Assembly: GCA_002686115.1 (NCBI GenBank)
Contig: NZAF01000182.1
Location: 1-45,227 of the forward strand
Direction of reading: 5' to 3'
DNA from: Halobacteriovorax sp.
GTDB lineage: Bacteria; Bdellovibrionota; Bacteriovoracia; Bacteriovoracales; Bacteriovoracaceae
Length of the DNA stretch: 45,227 nucleotides
Under the pieces are notes generated by a model, which did no database searches, was not told the origin of the DNA, and was given only the letters and a program-made list of their open reading frames with translations. This document shows positions 33,564 to 42,918 of the stretch, one piece after another (position 1 is the first letter of the stretch; each line of letters starts with the position of its first letter). A program made the position numbers and the translations under genes.

Positions 33564-34745
33564 TTAACGATCTACTTCACCAAAAACAATATCCTGAGTA
33601 CCAATAATTGCAACAACGTCAGCTAAATAATGACCTTTAGCCATAAAATCAATACCTTGTAAGTGAGCAAAGCCTGGAGCTTTAATTTTACACCTATAAG
33701 GACGATTAGTACCATCTGACACTAAAAATACACCAAACTCCCCTTTTGGCGCTTCAACAGCACTGTAACATTTACCTTCTGGAACATAGAAACCTTCACT
33801 ATATAATTTAAAATGGTGAATTAATGCTTCCATAGACTGTTTCATTACTTTACGTGCTGGAGGTGTTACTTTTTTATCATCTAATTTAATGTGACCTTCT
33901 GGTATTTTAGAAATACACTGCATAATTAAATGTACACTTTGACGCATTTCTTCAATTCTAATTAAATAACGATCATAACAATCACCATTAGTACCAACAG
34001 GAACTTTAAAATCTAAATCACGATAAACTTCATAAGGTTGTGTTTTACGAAGATCCCAAAAAATACCAGAACCACGTAACATAACACCACTAAAACCTCA
34101 ATCTAAAGCTTCTTGTTTAGTAACAACACCGACATCAACTAAACGTTGCTTCCAAATTCTATTATTTGTTAAAAGCTCTTCAATCTCATCAATACGAGAA
34201 TTAAATGCTTTAGCAAATATATAAATATCATCTAATAAACCTACAGGTAAATCTTGATGAACACCACCTGGACGTATATAAGCTGCATGCATTCTTGCAC
34301 CAGAAACGCGCTCATAAAATTCCATTAATTTTTCACGCTCTTCAAAAGCCCATAAAAATGGTGTAAAAGCACCAACATCTAAAGCATGAGTAGTTAATGC
34401 TAATAAATGATTTAAAATTCTTGTAATCTCTGAAAATAATACTCTAATATACTGCGCACGTAAAGGAACAGTACAATTTAATAATTTTTCAACTGCCAAT
34501 GAATAACCATGTTCTTGTGCCATCATTGAAACGTAATCTAATCTATCAAAATAAGGTAATGCTTGCATATATGTTTTATATTCAATTAACTTTTCTGTAC
34601 CACGATGTAATAAACCAATGTGTGGATCTGCTCTTTCTACGACCTCACCTTCTAGTTGTAATACTAAACGTAAAACACCATGAGCAGAAGGATGCTGAGG
34701 GCCAAAATTTATATTAAATGTTTTATATTTTTTTAAATCTTTCAT
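33564..34745 (-). CDS. nad7: NADH dehydrogenase subunit 7 (49 kDa)
   Basis: This is a peripheral-arm subunit of complex I that forms the quinone site with Nad9 and PSST. It opens with FNINFGPQHPSAHGVLRLVL and continues with EVVERADPHIGLLHRGTEKL. The UGA at about 34083 gives the conserved Trp in EALDWGFSGVMLRGSGI. It is 393 aa, which is normal, with C-terminal GTQDIVFGEVDR as expected. It lies between tRNA-Gln and the rpl10 candidate. Confidence 0.98.
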
Positions 34746-34786
34746 AACTTTTTAATAAATAATAAATAAATCGGTAACACTATAAA

Positions 34787-34858
34787 TTGGGGCAGAAGGA
34801 TTCGAACCTTCGAATGACGATATCAAAAACCGTTGCCTTACCACTTGGCTATACCCCA
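34787..34858 (-). tRNA. trnQ: tRNA-Gln (UUG)
   Basis: The acceptor is TGGGGTA/TGCCCCA (U1-A72), the anticodon arm ACGGT-TTTTGAT-ATCGT giving UUG, and the T loop TTCGAAT. Confidence 0.93.
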
Positions 34859-34985
34859 TCACTTGAACCTATAATAAACTTATCCAGGGTTTTTAAAATA
34901 CAATAATAATAATTTTTAATATTTAAAAACTAACATAAAATTGAATAAGTCCGTAACATTATAAGATCTTCTCTAAAAAAAACCC

Positions 34986-35057
34986 TAAGCTCAGTAGGAT
35001 TTGAACCTACAACTTTTCCATTATGAGTGGAACGTTCTACCCTTGAACTATAAGCTC
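34986..35057 (-). tRNA. tRNA with CAU anticodon (Met or lysidine-type Ile)
   Basis: The acceptor is GAGCTTA/TGAGCTT (G1·U72), the anticodon arm TTCCA-CTCATAA-TGGAA, and the T arm GTAGG-TTCAAAT-CCTAC. It is the second of two non-initiator CAU tRNAs. The anticodon loop CTCATAA is common in both Met and Ile(CAU) species, so identity needs a model-based call. Confidence 0.85.
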
Positions 35058-35096
35058 ATTTGGTTACAATAATAAATATATATAATTAAATAAAAC

Positions 35097-35513
35097 TTAC
35101 TTTACGCCTACTACGCGCATTTTAATAGGTATTTTTTTACCTGCTTTTTTTAATAAATCAACAATGGCTTGAGAATTAGTACCTTCTACTTCAAATAGAA
35201 CCATACCACAACGAATTTTAAAAATTCTTGCAATTACTTCACCTTTACCTTTACCCATACGTTTATCACCTACTTTTGCAGTAACTGGTAAAGTAGGGTT
35301 AACACGGATCCATACTTTTGCAATTTTTTTTAATCTACGCGATAATACTTTTCTAGCAGACTCTAAATGTTTAAAACTAACAAAACCATTTTCTAAACTT
35401 TTCAAACCAAAACTACCATAAACAATTTTTGAACTTTTATTATTTCTATTACGATACAAACCTTTCATAGGTCTTTTTTGATATCTACTATACTTTAATT
35501 TTAACATATTCAT
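35097..35513 (-). CDS. rpl16: Ribosomal protein L16
   Basis: This large-subunit protein lies near the tRNA sites. Its features are the basic N-terminus KYSRYQKRPMKGLYRNRNNK, the segment LESARKVLSRRLKKIAKVWI and the Gly/Lys motif TAKVGDKRMGKGKGEV. It is 138 aa from the ATG at 35513, or 136 from the in-frame ATG at 35507 that aligns better with the family start. The start overlaps the end of rps3 by 13 or 7 bp, depending on which ATG is used. It lies in the bacterial order rps3-rpl16. Confidence 0.95.
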   Translation of the reverse strand: MNMLKLKYSRYQKRPMKGLYRNRNNKSSKIVYGSFGLKSLENGFVSFKHLESARKVLSRRLKKIAKVWIRVNPTLPVTAKVGDKRMGKGKGEVIARIFKIRCGMVLFEVEGTNSQAIVDLLKKAGKKIPIKMRVVGVK

Positions 35514-36481
35514 ACTTTAATACCTAAAACTCCTGCAAAAGTATATGCTTCTGTTAAGCTATAATCAACAGGAGTTTTTAATGTTTGAATAGGAACCTGC
35601 TTACCTTTATAATAACTAAATGAATAAATTTTTTTTACTGCACGCATTTGACCATTTACCTTACCTGATATTTGAATTTTTAAATACTCTGCACGCATTA
35701 CATCACCTAATCTTGATTTTAAAGGTACAAGATAAAAAATTTCACGTAAAATTTTAAAAAATAAATTTAAAACTTTACCTGAGCGTTTATATTTTTCTAA
35801 ACCAATAGAAAATGTTTTAGCAATTAAAAAACTATTTTTACGTAAAACACCTAAAACCATATAAAAAATATGAGTTTTTATACCACGGTATAAATTTTTT
35901 TGCTCTTTTGGAAATAATTTAACAAAAACTGTCATATAAGTTGTAAAAATATTTGTTTCATAAATATTATAATAATCTAAAATATTATATAAACGAATTC
36001 TTACAACATTACCTACAATACGTTTTAACTTATCTTCTAAATAAAATTCTAAAATTTTTAAAAAAAATTGACGATAAGCCAAAATTTTTTTATAACGTTT
36101 TAAAATAAACTTTAACTTCATTAACTTAACGTTTTTATCTCTATAAGGACTTCTCGGAGAATAAGGAACTTTAAAAAAACCAATACCTACAGGATTCCAA
36201 TACCAATTTTCCTGTAAAAATGATAAGAAGAACACTTTATTAATACGAGGTTCAGAACCATTAAAATAACAAATTAAAACATGAATATCTGTTAAATTTT
36301 TCTTTTGAACTAACCTCATAGATAAGAACCAAATAGATAATTTTTCTAATGTATTTACCAACCATTGTTGAATAAAAAAACTTTTCTTTAAATTTTCACC
36401 ATACTTAAAACTACCAAAATGTGAGATTCAATCTTTACTAATGCCTAAACGATTACCAATTGCATGACCTTTTCGACTCAT
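35501..36481 (-). CDS. rps3: Ribosomal protein S3
   Basis: This small-subunit protein lies at the mRNA entry. The ATG at 36481 starts MSRKGHAIGNRLGI, the family opening. Two UGA codons are read as Trp (36428 and 35510). The second gives the conserved C-terminus GIKVWIC, ending at the TAA at 35501. The protein is 326 aa; the middle region is long and Lys/Phe/Tyr-rich, as is common in protist mitochondrial S3. It lies downstream of tRNA-Ser(UGA) and overlaps rpl16. Confidence 0.95.
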
Positions 36482-36521
36482 AAATTTTTAAATTTATAAA
36501 AACTGAAGACTAACTTAATAA

Positions 36522-36607
36522 CGGATAAGGAGGGATTCGAACCCCCGGTATCTTTTAAATACACTTGTTTTCAAAACAAGCACCTTCGACCACTCAGTCA
36601 CTTATCC
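36522..36607 (-). tRNA. trnS: tRNA-Ser (UGA)
   Basis: This is a class II tRNA with acceptor GGATAAG/CTTATCC and G73. The anticodon arm is CTTGT-TTTGAAA-ACAAG giving UGA, with a long variable arm and T loop TTCGAAT. It reads UCN codons. Confidence 0.94.
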
Positions 36608-36620
36608 AAAAAATAAAATA

Positions 36621-37214
36621 TTAACGTCTTTTTTTAAACTTTTTACGACGTTTTTTTTTCCAACTACAACCATTATGGGAAATTGGTGTTTTATCAATAA
36701 TATTTCGAATAGTAATACCTGAAGAAACTAAACCTTTAATAAAGTTTAATCTATGCGACTTAAATGGTAAACCATGAAACTCTAAATCTAAAAAACATAC
36801 TAATTTAGACTTTAACTCTAAACCTAAATTTTCTCCTAAAAGAATATTAGCAACAGCTACAGTACGCCTTCTTAAAAAGAAATAATTTAAACCACCACTA
36901 CTATAAAAAACATAACGACCAAAAGGATCCATAACAGTAATAAAAACATTATTACGAGTAACTTTAAAAACTAATTTATAAACTACAACATCTTTAAGAC
37001 GATTTTTGCGTGCGTACCACTCTAACTTATCTAAATATTTTTGTTCTTGGTGTTTTTCACGACTTTTTTTATCTAAAAAAGTAACATTTTTTGAATTGCT
37101 AAAATCGCTAATTCTATTATGTAACCTTTCAAAAGTATTATCCTCATTTTTTAATACTGATAATGTTTTAAAAAAAAATAAATTTAAATTATTTTTTAAC
37201 TTATTTACAAACAT
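36621..37214 (-). CDS. rps11: Ribosomal protein S11 with N-terminal extension
   Basis: This small-subunit platform protein is recognised from NNVFITVMDPFGRYVFYSSG, TVAVANILLGENLGLE, VKGLVSSGITIRNIIDKTPI-like sequence and the basic tail NGCSWKKKRRKKFKKRR. It is 197 aa; the S11 core starts near residue 80 and the first ~75 residues are extra and Lys/Asp-rich. Its ATG (37214-37212) lies in the palindrome CATG, shared with the divergent start of tatC. Confidence 0.93.
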   Translation of the reverse strand: MFVNKLKNNLNLFFFKTLSVLKNEDNTFERLHNRISDFSNSKNVTFLDKKSREKHQEQKYLDKLEWYARKNRLKDVVVYKLVFKVTRNNVFITVMDPFGRYVFYSSGGLNYFFLRRRTVAVANILLGENLGLELKSKLVCFLDLEFHGLPFKSHRLNFIKGLVSSGITIRNIIDKTPISHNGCSWKKKRRKKFKKRR

Positions 37215-37911
37215 GTTTATTATAAATAATTATTTAAAAGAATTAAAAATATATATATTTTACATATTAATTTCTATAACCCTGACGACTAGTTTAGCAT
37301 ACACATATAATTACGAAGCTTTTTATTTAATTAGTAAGCCAATTACAATAAATACAGACCAATTTAGTTTTATATTTACAAATATATTTGAAGCATTTAA
37401 AACATACTTAACATTAAGCCTTATTATTGGATTTCATTTTAATATACCATTTATAGCTTGGATATTATGGAAATTTTTAATCAAAGGATTACATAAATAT
37501 GAAAATACAATACTACTAAAAGCATCTCTAATTATAACCTTAACCTTAATTTTAATAAATTTACTATTTTACAACATAATAATGCCAATAATTGTAACAT
37601 TTTTACTACAATTTGAAAACCTAGTAGACTTTAACCCTGTAAATATACAAATACAACTAAAGCTAGAAGAGTACTTTAAAATTTATATACAATTAATATA
37701 TATATTTAACTTAACTTTTTTAATACCATTTTTATCGCTATTTATTAATAACATGAAATGAATATATTATAAAAAATATATTTATGTAATATTATTAATA
37801 ATAATAGCACTAATAACACCTCCTGATATTATTAGTTTAATACTATTTTTTTTACCTACATTTTTAACTTTAGAAATTTCACACTTAATCAAAAGAATAA
37901 ATTATAAATAA
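37213..37911 (+). CDS. tatC: Sec-independent translocase subunit TatC
   Basis: This is a multi-helix receptor of the twin-arginine export pathway, retained in mtDNA of some protists, where it is thought to help insert folded proteins such as the Rieske subunit. It is 232 aa with six hydrophobic helices. The start is MFIINNYLKELKIYIFYILI, and the Phe-x-x-x-Phe-Lys/GFHFNIPFI region and the late segment ALITPPDIISLILFFLPTFL are characteristic of TatC. One UGA (around 37759) is read as Trp. It is the only protein gene on the plus strand. A start further upstream would overlap rps11 heavily and is not credible. Confidence 0.93.
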
Positions 37912-37923
37912 ATTAAATATAAA

Positions 37924-38007
37924 TGGGAAGGATGGGACTCGAACCCATGATGGCACAACACCAACAGATTTACAATCTGTCACCTTAACCAACTCAGTCA
38001 CCGTCCC
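37924..38007 (-). tRNA. trnY: tRNA-Tyr (GUA)
   Basis: This class II tRNA has anticodon arm CAGAT-TGTAA-ATCTG giving GUA, a variable arm GTTGTGCC-like, T arm ATGGG-TTCGAGT-CCCAT, and acceptor GGGACGG/CCTTCCC with a C5/U68 mismatch. It converges on tatC with a 12 bp spacer. Confidence 0.92.
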
Positions 38008-38032
38008 TAATTTATTTTATTTTAATTTATGT

Positions 38033-39214
38033 TTAAGTACGTAAAAAATACGATAATACTAATTTCACATTTTTTAAAGGAATATTATCATTCACATTAG
38101 CAAAAATCTCATGATATTTTGCAGTAAACGGATTAGATTTATTATGCCTTGCAAAATGTTTTTTTTTATTTTTGTATTCTGTAAAACTACGTGCATTTTT
38201 ACTAATTTTATGAAAATTCATATGCTCATACTGTACCTTATCTTTACCAAAAAAGAAACTAGGATGTTGTTTTGCTAAAACATTATAATTATTTAAAGGA
38301 TCGTATAAAAAAATACCTGTTAAAAGTCTATGCTTTACATATAAGTGAGGTAACTCTGGCTTAATAACAGAACTAAACATAAAATTTAAAGGTAAAGTTT
38401 TATTACCTAATAAAAAGTTTAAGAACATTTTACGATCTACACTAATAATATCATTTTTTTTAATATGAAAATTCCTATAAATAACTTTTTTACCGTTTAC
38501 CTTAACGAAACCATGTCTTATAAATTGCTTAGCTTGCATTAAACTTAAAGCAAGATTCATACGAAATAAAACAACTACTAAACGGTTTTCTAATAAACTT
38601 AAAAAGCTTAAAACTTTATTTTTACGACGTTTACTTTTTAAATAAGCTCCACGCCAAACATTATTTTTTAAATAACCATAAAAAAAACGTAAAACACGTT
38701 TTAATGTGTAAATTTTGTTAGAGTGACCTTCAACAAAAGAACAACTTCCGTGTGTTTTTACTTTTCTATGTTCAAATAAATCCCAATAATGACTAACTTT
38801 ATTTGTGTCTAATTTTTGCCACTTATAAGAAGTTAAAGGTCTATAGCGTTTACGACGTAAAACACGTTGGGCTTTCATACCAGATAATAATTTACGCTCA
38901 TAAGGAGTATAGATACGGTCTTTTACAAATAAATGACCATATTTCTCAATAAATTTTTGCTGCTCATCTTTATCTGTAGTATTTAGAATGAACGACTTAA
39001 ATAAGTTATTTAACTTTACATAAGTACGTATTTTTCTACGCCTTTCTTTACCTTTTTGTTTTCTAATTGATTTTAGCTCTTTCTTTTCCATCTGCATTTT
39101 TTTAACCATAGCAGACTTTAAAATTTTTTCAACACGAATTTGGGCATAATTTTTTTTACCTAAATTATTAGTCATTAATTTTTTTTGTTGTACATTTTGT
39201 AAATTCCTTTTCAT
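38033..39214 (-). CDS. rps4: Ribosomal protein S4
   Basis: This small-subunit assembly protein is recognised from the S4 RNA-binding domain at about residues 208-260: NRLVVVLFRMNLALSLMQAK, then QFIRHGFVKVNGKKV and IKKNDIISVD. It is 393 aa, much longer than bacterial S4 (about 205), with a highly basic N-terminal region and a C-terminal tail of ~130 residues. The ATG at 39214 overlaps the UGA of rps2 in the sequence ATGA. Later Met codons (for example residue 14) are also possible starts. Confidence 0.92.
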   Translation of the reverse strand: MKRNLQNVQQKKLMTNNLGKKNYAQIRVEKILKSAMVKKMQMEKKELKSIRKQKGKERRRKIRTYVKLNNLFKSFILNTTDKDEQQKFIEKYGHLFVKDRIYTPYERKLLSGMKAQRVLRRKRYRPLTSYKWQKLDTNKVSHYWDLFEHRKVKTHGSCSFVEGHSNKIYTLKRVLRFFYGYLKNNVWRGAYLKSKRRKNKVLSFLSLLENRLVVVLFRMNLALSLMQAKQFIRHGFVKVNGKKVIYRNFHIKKNDIISVDRKMFLNFLLGNKTLPLNFMFSSVIKPELPHLYVKHRLLTGIFLYDPLNNYNVLAKQHPSFFFGKDKVQYEHMNFHKISKNARSFTEYKNKKKHFARHNKSNPFTAKYHEIFANVNDNIPLKNVKLVLSYFLRT

Positions 39215-40329
39215 ATACTAGATTTTTTTAAAGGCGGTAAATTATTTGCTTGTCTTTTTTGAGCTAATTTACGTTTCTTCCAAATACGTTTAAAATTGAT
39301 AGGTGTATTATACCTAGTAAAAAAATGTTTATCAATATCAAATTTTTCTTCAAAACGTAAGTTACTATGTTTAATAACACCACGAAAGCGTTGTATAAAA
39401 CCACGGGCATAAACAGCATTTGCATTTAATCTAACTAAAGATTTTAAATTTAAATGACGTGATTTAACACTATCTACATTTTCGTAAACATTTTTTGAAA
39501 TATTTAAATTAGACTTAGTATTATCTAAATCGATACTTCCTGTATTTTTTTCAATACCACTAATATTTTTAATATAATTATCTAAATAGTAGAAAAACTT
39601 ACGCTTATTATATTTTTTATAAATACCACTTAAACTATTATCACTTTGTAAAACCATTTCTTTGTTACGAAGAGATTTAAAACCATTAAAATGACTAAAC
39701 AAATCATCACGTATAAAAGAATAATTAGAAACGGTTAAACCTTTTTCTACATAAAACTTTAAATAATTAAAAAAGAAAAATAATGACTTAATTGAGTTAT
39801 TTGCAGGAATAGGCATCATTACTTTTTTCATTAATAAATCTGGATGTTCCCTAGAATCTACTAAAGCAACAACAGGAATACGTAAGAAATAAGCTTCATC
39901 TAAAAAGTTTTTACTACCAGAAAAATCCGATAAAAAAACTAAAGAAGGTAATTGCCTTAAATTTAGAAATTTAAAGTTAATAAAATTCGTAAAAGCACCA
40001 TCAATCCAATCATCAGTGAAAACACGAACAACATTTGAAAAAGGTCTTAAATTAAAAATTTTGCTTAAATAATAAACTTCTTTTTCCATACTTCTATTCA
40101 TAACTAATATAGTACCACCATTTTTAACAATATGAACAATAATAGGACCTAAACGTTCTAATCTTTTCAATAATTCTTGTATATTTAAAATATCCCAAGA
40201 ACTTCCTCTTGAACCCAAAATAAAATTTTGCAACCAGACTGCTCTATTTTGTACACGGTTTCCTAAATGTAAACCTAAATCAATAAAATAATTAATATTT
40301 AAAACTTGATTAATTTCTTTTTTTAACAT
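39175..40329 (-). CDS. rps2: Ribosomal protein S2
   Basis: This small-subunit protein shows YFIDLGLHLGNRVQNRAVWL near its N-terminus, the Gly/Met strand GGTILVMNRSMEKEVYYLSK, and RIPVVALVDSREHPDLL followed by PIPANNSIKSLFFFFNYL, the order seen in S2. Read with UGA as Trp it is 384 aa and ends at the TAA at 39175. If the UGA at 39211 acted as stop it would be 372 aa. The ~170 residues after the S2 fold are a basic, Asn/Lys-rich extension. With the longer reading it overlaps the rps4 start by 40 bp. Confidence 0.92.
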
Positions 40330-40340
40330 AAATTAAACTT

Positions 40341-40410
40341 ACTACACTATAAAATGTATATAAAATACATTATAACTACACTATAAATGCGTAAAATAGT
40401 TATATTTTAC
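40341..40410. repeat. 13-bp direct repeat and two stem-loops upstream of rps2
   Basis: ACTACACTATAAA occurs at 40341-40353 and again at 40375-40387. Between and after them lie stems AATGTAT/ATACATT (40353-40371) and GTAAAATA/TATTTTAC (40391-40410). The block fills the 91 bp spacer between tRNA-Leu(UAA) and rps2. It may be a regulatory or processing element, or a short duplication. Confidence 0.7.
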
Positions 40411-40420
40411 CATTTACTAC

Positions 40421-40503
40421 TACCTTCTGATGGACTCGAACCATCAGCCTCAATAGAGGACAGATTTTAAGTCTGTTGTGTTTACCAATTTCACCAAGAA
40501 GGC
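40421..40503 (-). tRNA. trnL: tRNA-Leu (UAA)
   Basis: This class II tRNA has acceptor GCCTTCT/AGAAGGT (G1·U72), anticodon arm CAGAC-TTAAA-ATCTG giving UAA, and T arm GATGG-TTCGAGT-CCATC. Confidence 0.94.
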
Positions 40504-40544
40504 TTTTTTTGTTTTTTTATTTACAAAAAAGTAAATTTCCTCTA

Positions 40545-41135
40545 TTAATTAAAGGAATAAAAAGATAATATTTTTTGGTTTAAAAAATTAAATTTTTTGT
40601 TTACTTTAAAATTCACAAAAATATTTAAATTTAATGATAAACTTCTAGTTGAATAAAAAATACTTTGAAATAAATTATATACATGATACATAAAATCATT
40701 ATTAGGAAAATAAAAAAAACCAATATTAAAAATTTCATAAATACATAAAAAAAACTTCGAAGTAGATAAAACCATAACACTTTGGTTTTTTTTACCAACA
40801 GGAGAATTATTTTTTTTTAACTTTACAACCTTATTTAAATACTTAAATAACAAATTTATAATTAAAAAAAAGAAAAAAAAATCATTATTTTTTTTCTTTA
40901 CTTTAATTTCGAAGAATAAATTTGAATAATTAACTTTAAAACTTACTTTTTGGTTTAAAAAAAAACATTTAAAAAAAAATGCTAAAAATGTTAATATAAA
41001 ACTAAACTCTTTTCTACTTACTCTAAAAGAAAACTTAACACTACCAACTTTAGGTAACTCTAAATAATTTGTAAAAAAACCTCAATTGTGTAATAGAGGC
41101 CATATAATATTTCTTTCATATAAAGTAAATAACAT
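40545..41135 (-). CDS. Unrecognised basic ORF, positional candidate for ribosomal protein L5
   Basis: With one UGA read as Trp (41082) the frame is open from the ATG at 41135 to 40545, 196 aa. It follows rpl14 with a 12 bp spacer, the place of rpl5 in the bacterial spc order (L14-L24-L5-S14). The length is similar to L5 (about 180). The segment LPKVGSVKFSFRVSRKEF resembles the L5 strand that starts with Pro-Lys and ends in basic residues. The rest is Phe/Lys/Asn-rich and too diverged to be sure. It has no clear transmembrane pattern despite many Phe codons. Confidence 0.5.
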
Positions 41136-41147
41136 AAAACAACTAAT

Positions 41148-41519
41148 TTAAAAAATAACCTTTGCTAAAAATAAAATTTTAGATATATTTTTTTCACGTA
41201 ACTCTAAAGCAACAGGGCCTTTAACAGCTTTACCTAGCATTTTATCTTTATTATCTAATAAAACAACACGGTTTTCACCAGCTCTAACAAAGAAACCTGT
41301 TTTTCGCCTAACCCATTTTTTTAACGAAACAATAATACCTAAAAAAACTTTTCTAGAAGATTTTTTTTTATAACCTTTATAATCCGCAATACTAACAACC
41401 GCAATATTACCTAAAGTACCTTTACTATTATTAGAATAACCATTTAAAAATTTCAAACATTTTACCGTACGAATACCGCTATTATCTGCAACTTTAACCT
41501 TACTTTCTAAAAATAACAT
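41148..41519 (-). CDS. rpl14: Ribosomal protein L14
   Basis: This large-subunit protein is recognised from ESKVKVADNSGIRTVKCLKF, VRRKTGFFVRAGENRVVLLD and GKAVKGPVALELREKNISKI. Starting at the ATG at 41519 gives 123 aa, the same as bacterial L14 (122); a TTG further upstream adds a hydrophobic stretch not found in the family. It lies between tRNA-Pro and the rpl5 candidate. Confidence 0.96.
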   Translation of the reverse strand: MLFLESKVKVADNSGIRTVKCLKFLNGYSNNSKGTLGNIAVVSIADYKGYKKKSSRKVFLGIIVSLKKWVRRKTGFFVRAGENRVVLLDNKDKMLGKAVKGPVALELREKNISKILFLAKVIF

Positions 41520-41589
41520 ATTATAAATTAAATAAAATACAAAACACAATAGTATAAAAAACTTAATAAATTAATCTATACTATGGAAA

Positions 41590-41664
41590 TCGGGACGATA
41601 TGATTCGAACATATGACCTTCTGTTCCCAAAACAGACGCGCTAGCCAAACTACGCCACGCCCCG
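41590..41664 (-). tRNA. trnP: tRNA-Pro (UGG)
   Basis: The acceptor is CGGGGCG/CGTCCCG, the anticodon arm CTGTT-TTGGG-AACAG giving UGG, and the T arm ATATG-TTCGAAT-CATAT. Confidence 0.94.
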
Positions 41665-41680
41665 GATAAAATTTTAAACT

Positions 41681-41753
41681 CTCTTTAGACTGGATTCGAA
41701 CCAATGTAACCATGGTTAACAGCCATGTGCTTTAACCCCTAAGCTACTAAAGA
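41681..41753 (-). tRNA. trnN: tRNA-Asn (GUU)
   Basis: The acceptor is TCTTTAG/CTAAAGA with G73, the anticodon arm CATGG-CTGTTAA-CCATG giving GUU, and the T loop TTCGAAT. It forms a pair with tRNA-Pro between rps7 and rpl14. Confidence 0.94.
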
Positions 41754-41789
41754 TGAAATTTAAGAAGTTCATTCATTAAAAAAAATAAT

Positions 41790-42236
41790 TTACCAACGAA
41801 ACCTAGTACCAATATGTTTAATACCTTCCTCAGTTTCGTTATAATATTTTTTTAACCCATTATTATATAACTTAGTACGTTTTAAAAAAAACAATGAAAA
41901 AAATAGCTCACTAAATAACTTCGATTGTAAGTCACTTTCCCAATCCCATTTTGCTTTTAAAACATTACTAAACAATTTTACAGTACGAAGTAAAAAAATA
42001 TCTTCATCCATAATACTTTGTGGAATTTTATATACCTGACCAGCTTTTCTAACTTTTTGAAACTCTACAGTAACTAAAAAGAAAAAAAGAATATAAAAAT
42101 ATACAATCACTGGGTGTACTCTTAAAATTAGTTTTAAATTTTTAAACGCACGGTGTACATATTTTTGAACTTTGTAATTCTTACCACCATGCATTAAATG
42201 TTTAACTAATTTTTCAACTAAATATAAATCATACAC
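41790..42236 (-). CDS. rps7: Ribosomal protein S7
   Basis: This small-subunit head protein has EKLVKHLMHGGKNYKVQKYV, the core helices, VRKAGQVYKIPQ and the C-terminal KHIGTRFRW, in the S7 order. From the GTG at 42236 it is 148 aa but lacks about 17 residues at the N-terminus relative to bacterial S7. The frame is open further upstream, with UGA as Trp (...VGTKLWKEIVVSISGKE...), into the end of rps12, without an ATG. The true start may be a non-ATG codon up to about 120 bp upstream, overlapping rps12. Confidence 0.92.
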   Translation of the reverse strand: MYDLYLVEKLVKHLMHGGKNYKVQKYVHRAFKNLKLILRVHPVIVYFYILFFFLVTVEFQKVRKAGQVYKIPQSIMDEDIFLLRTVKLFSNVLKAKWDWESDLQSKLFSELFFSLFFLKRTKLYNNGLKKYYNETEEGIKHIGTRFRW

Positions 42237-42352
42237 ATAATTAGTATTATTTTTAGAAAATTCTTTACCTGAAATGCTAACTACGATCTCTTTTCATAAC
42301 TTAGTACCTACAATAAAATTTGATTTTTTCTTATTTACACAGTTATACTTGC

Positions 42353-42763
42353 TTAATATCTTGTTTTTAATTTGACTTTTTTCCATTTATTAATATCTTG
42401 CTTACGACCATATTTTGATCTTGATGACATTCTTTTCTCAACAGGCCCTAAATCATACTTATTCCTAACAGCTTTATATTGTACAGGCAAATCTTGAACA
42501 CGACCTCCACGAATTAAAATATTCGAATAAATCTGCAATGTATGCCCCCCTTCACCAGGAATATAAACCCAAGCACGCTTATTCGTACTTAAAATTTGAG
42601 CACGTACAACTTTTCTTTTTGCTGAATTTGGTTTATTAGGTGCCATAACACTAATACGAATACAAATACCCTTTTTTTGAGGGTTACCTTCTAATAATTT
42701 ACGTTTAACGAATGTACGTCTTAATTTCCTTGAATTACTTAACAATTGATTTTTTGTTGGCAT
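42353..42763 (-). CDS. rps12: Ribosomal protein S12
   Basis: This decoding-centre protein is highly conserved: KGICIRISVMAPNKPNSAKR, then KVVRAQILSTNKRAWVYIPG and GRVQDLPVQYKAVRNKYDLG. It is 136 aa with a normal start at 42763. It lies directly before rps7, as in the bacterial str operon. Confidence 0.98.
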   Translation of the reverse strand: MPTKNQLLSNSRKLRRTFVKRKLLEGNPQKKGICIRISVMAPNKPNSAKRKVVRAQILSTNKRAWVYIPGEGGHTLQIYSNILIRGGRVQDLPVQYKAVRNKYDLGPVEKRMSSRSKYGRKQDINKWKKVKLKTRY

Positions 42764-42808
42764 TATTTAATTTTTAATTATTATAAAAATACAAAAACAA
42801 AACCTATC

Positions 42809-42897
42809 CAGAGGAAATGGGATTCGAACCCATGATATTTTAAATTAAATATATTGATTTAGCAAACCAACACCTTCAGCCACTCAGTCATTCCTCC
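42809..42897 (-). tRNA. trnS: tRNA-Ser (GCU)
   Basis: This class II tRNA has acceptor GGAGGAA/TTCCTCT (G1·U72), anticodon arm TTGGT-TTGCTAA-ATCAA giving GCU, a long A/T-rich variable arm, and T arm ATGGG-TTCGAAT-CCCAT. Confidence 0.94.
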
Positions 42898-42918
42898 TAT
42901 AGTTATAGCAGTTTAAAC

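Noticed and set aside
34499..34717. Plus-strand frame of 72 codons
   Set aside because: Antisense of the conserved start of nad7.
37006..37212. 69-codon N-terminal extension of tatC
   Set aside because: It is antisense to rps11, whose composition is convincing; TatC homology begins at the ATG at 37213.
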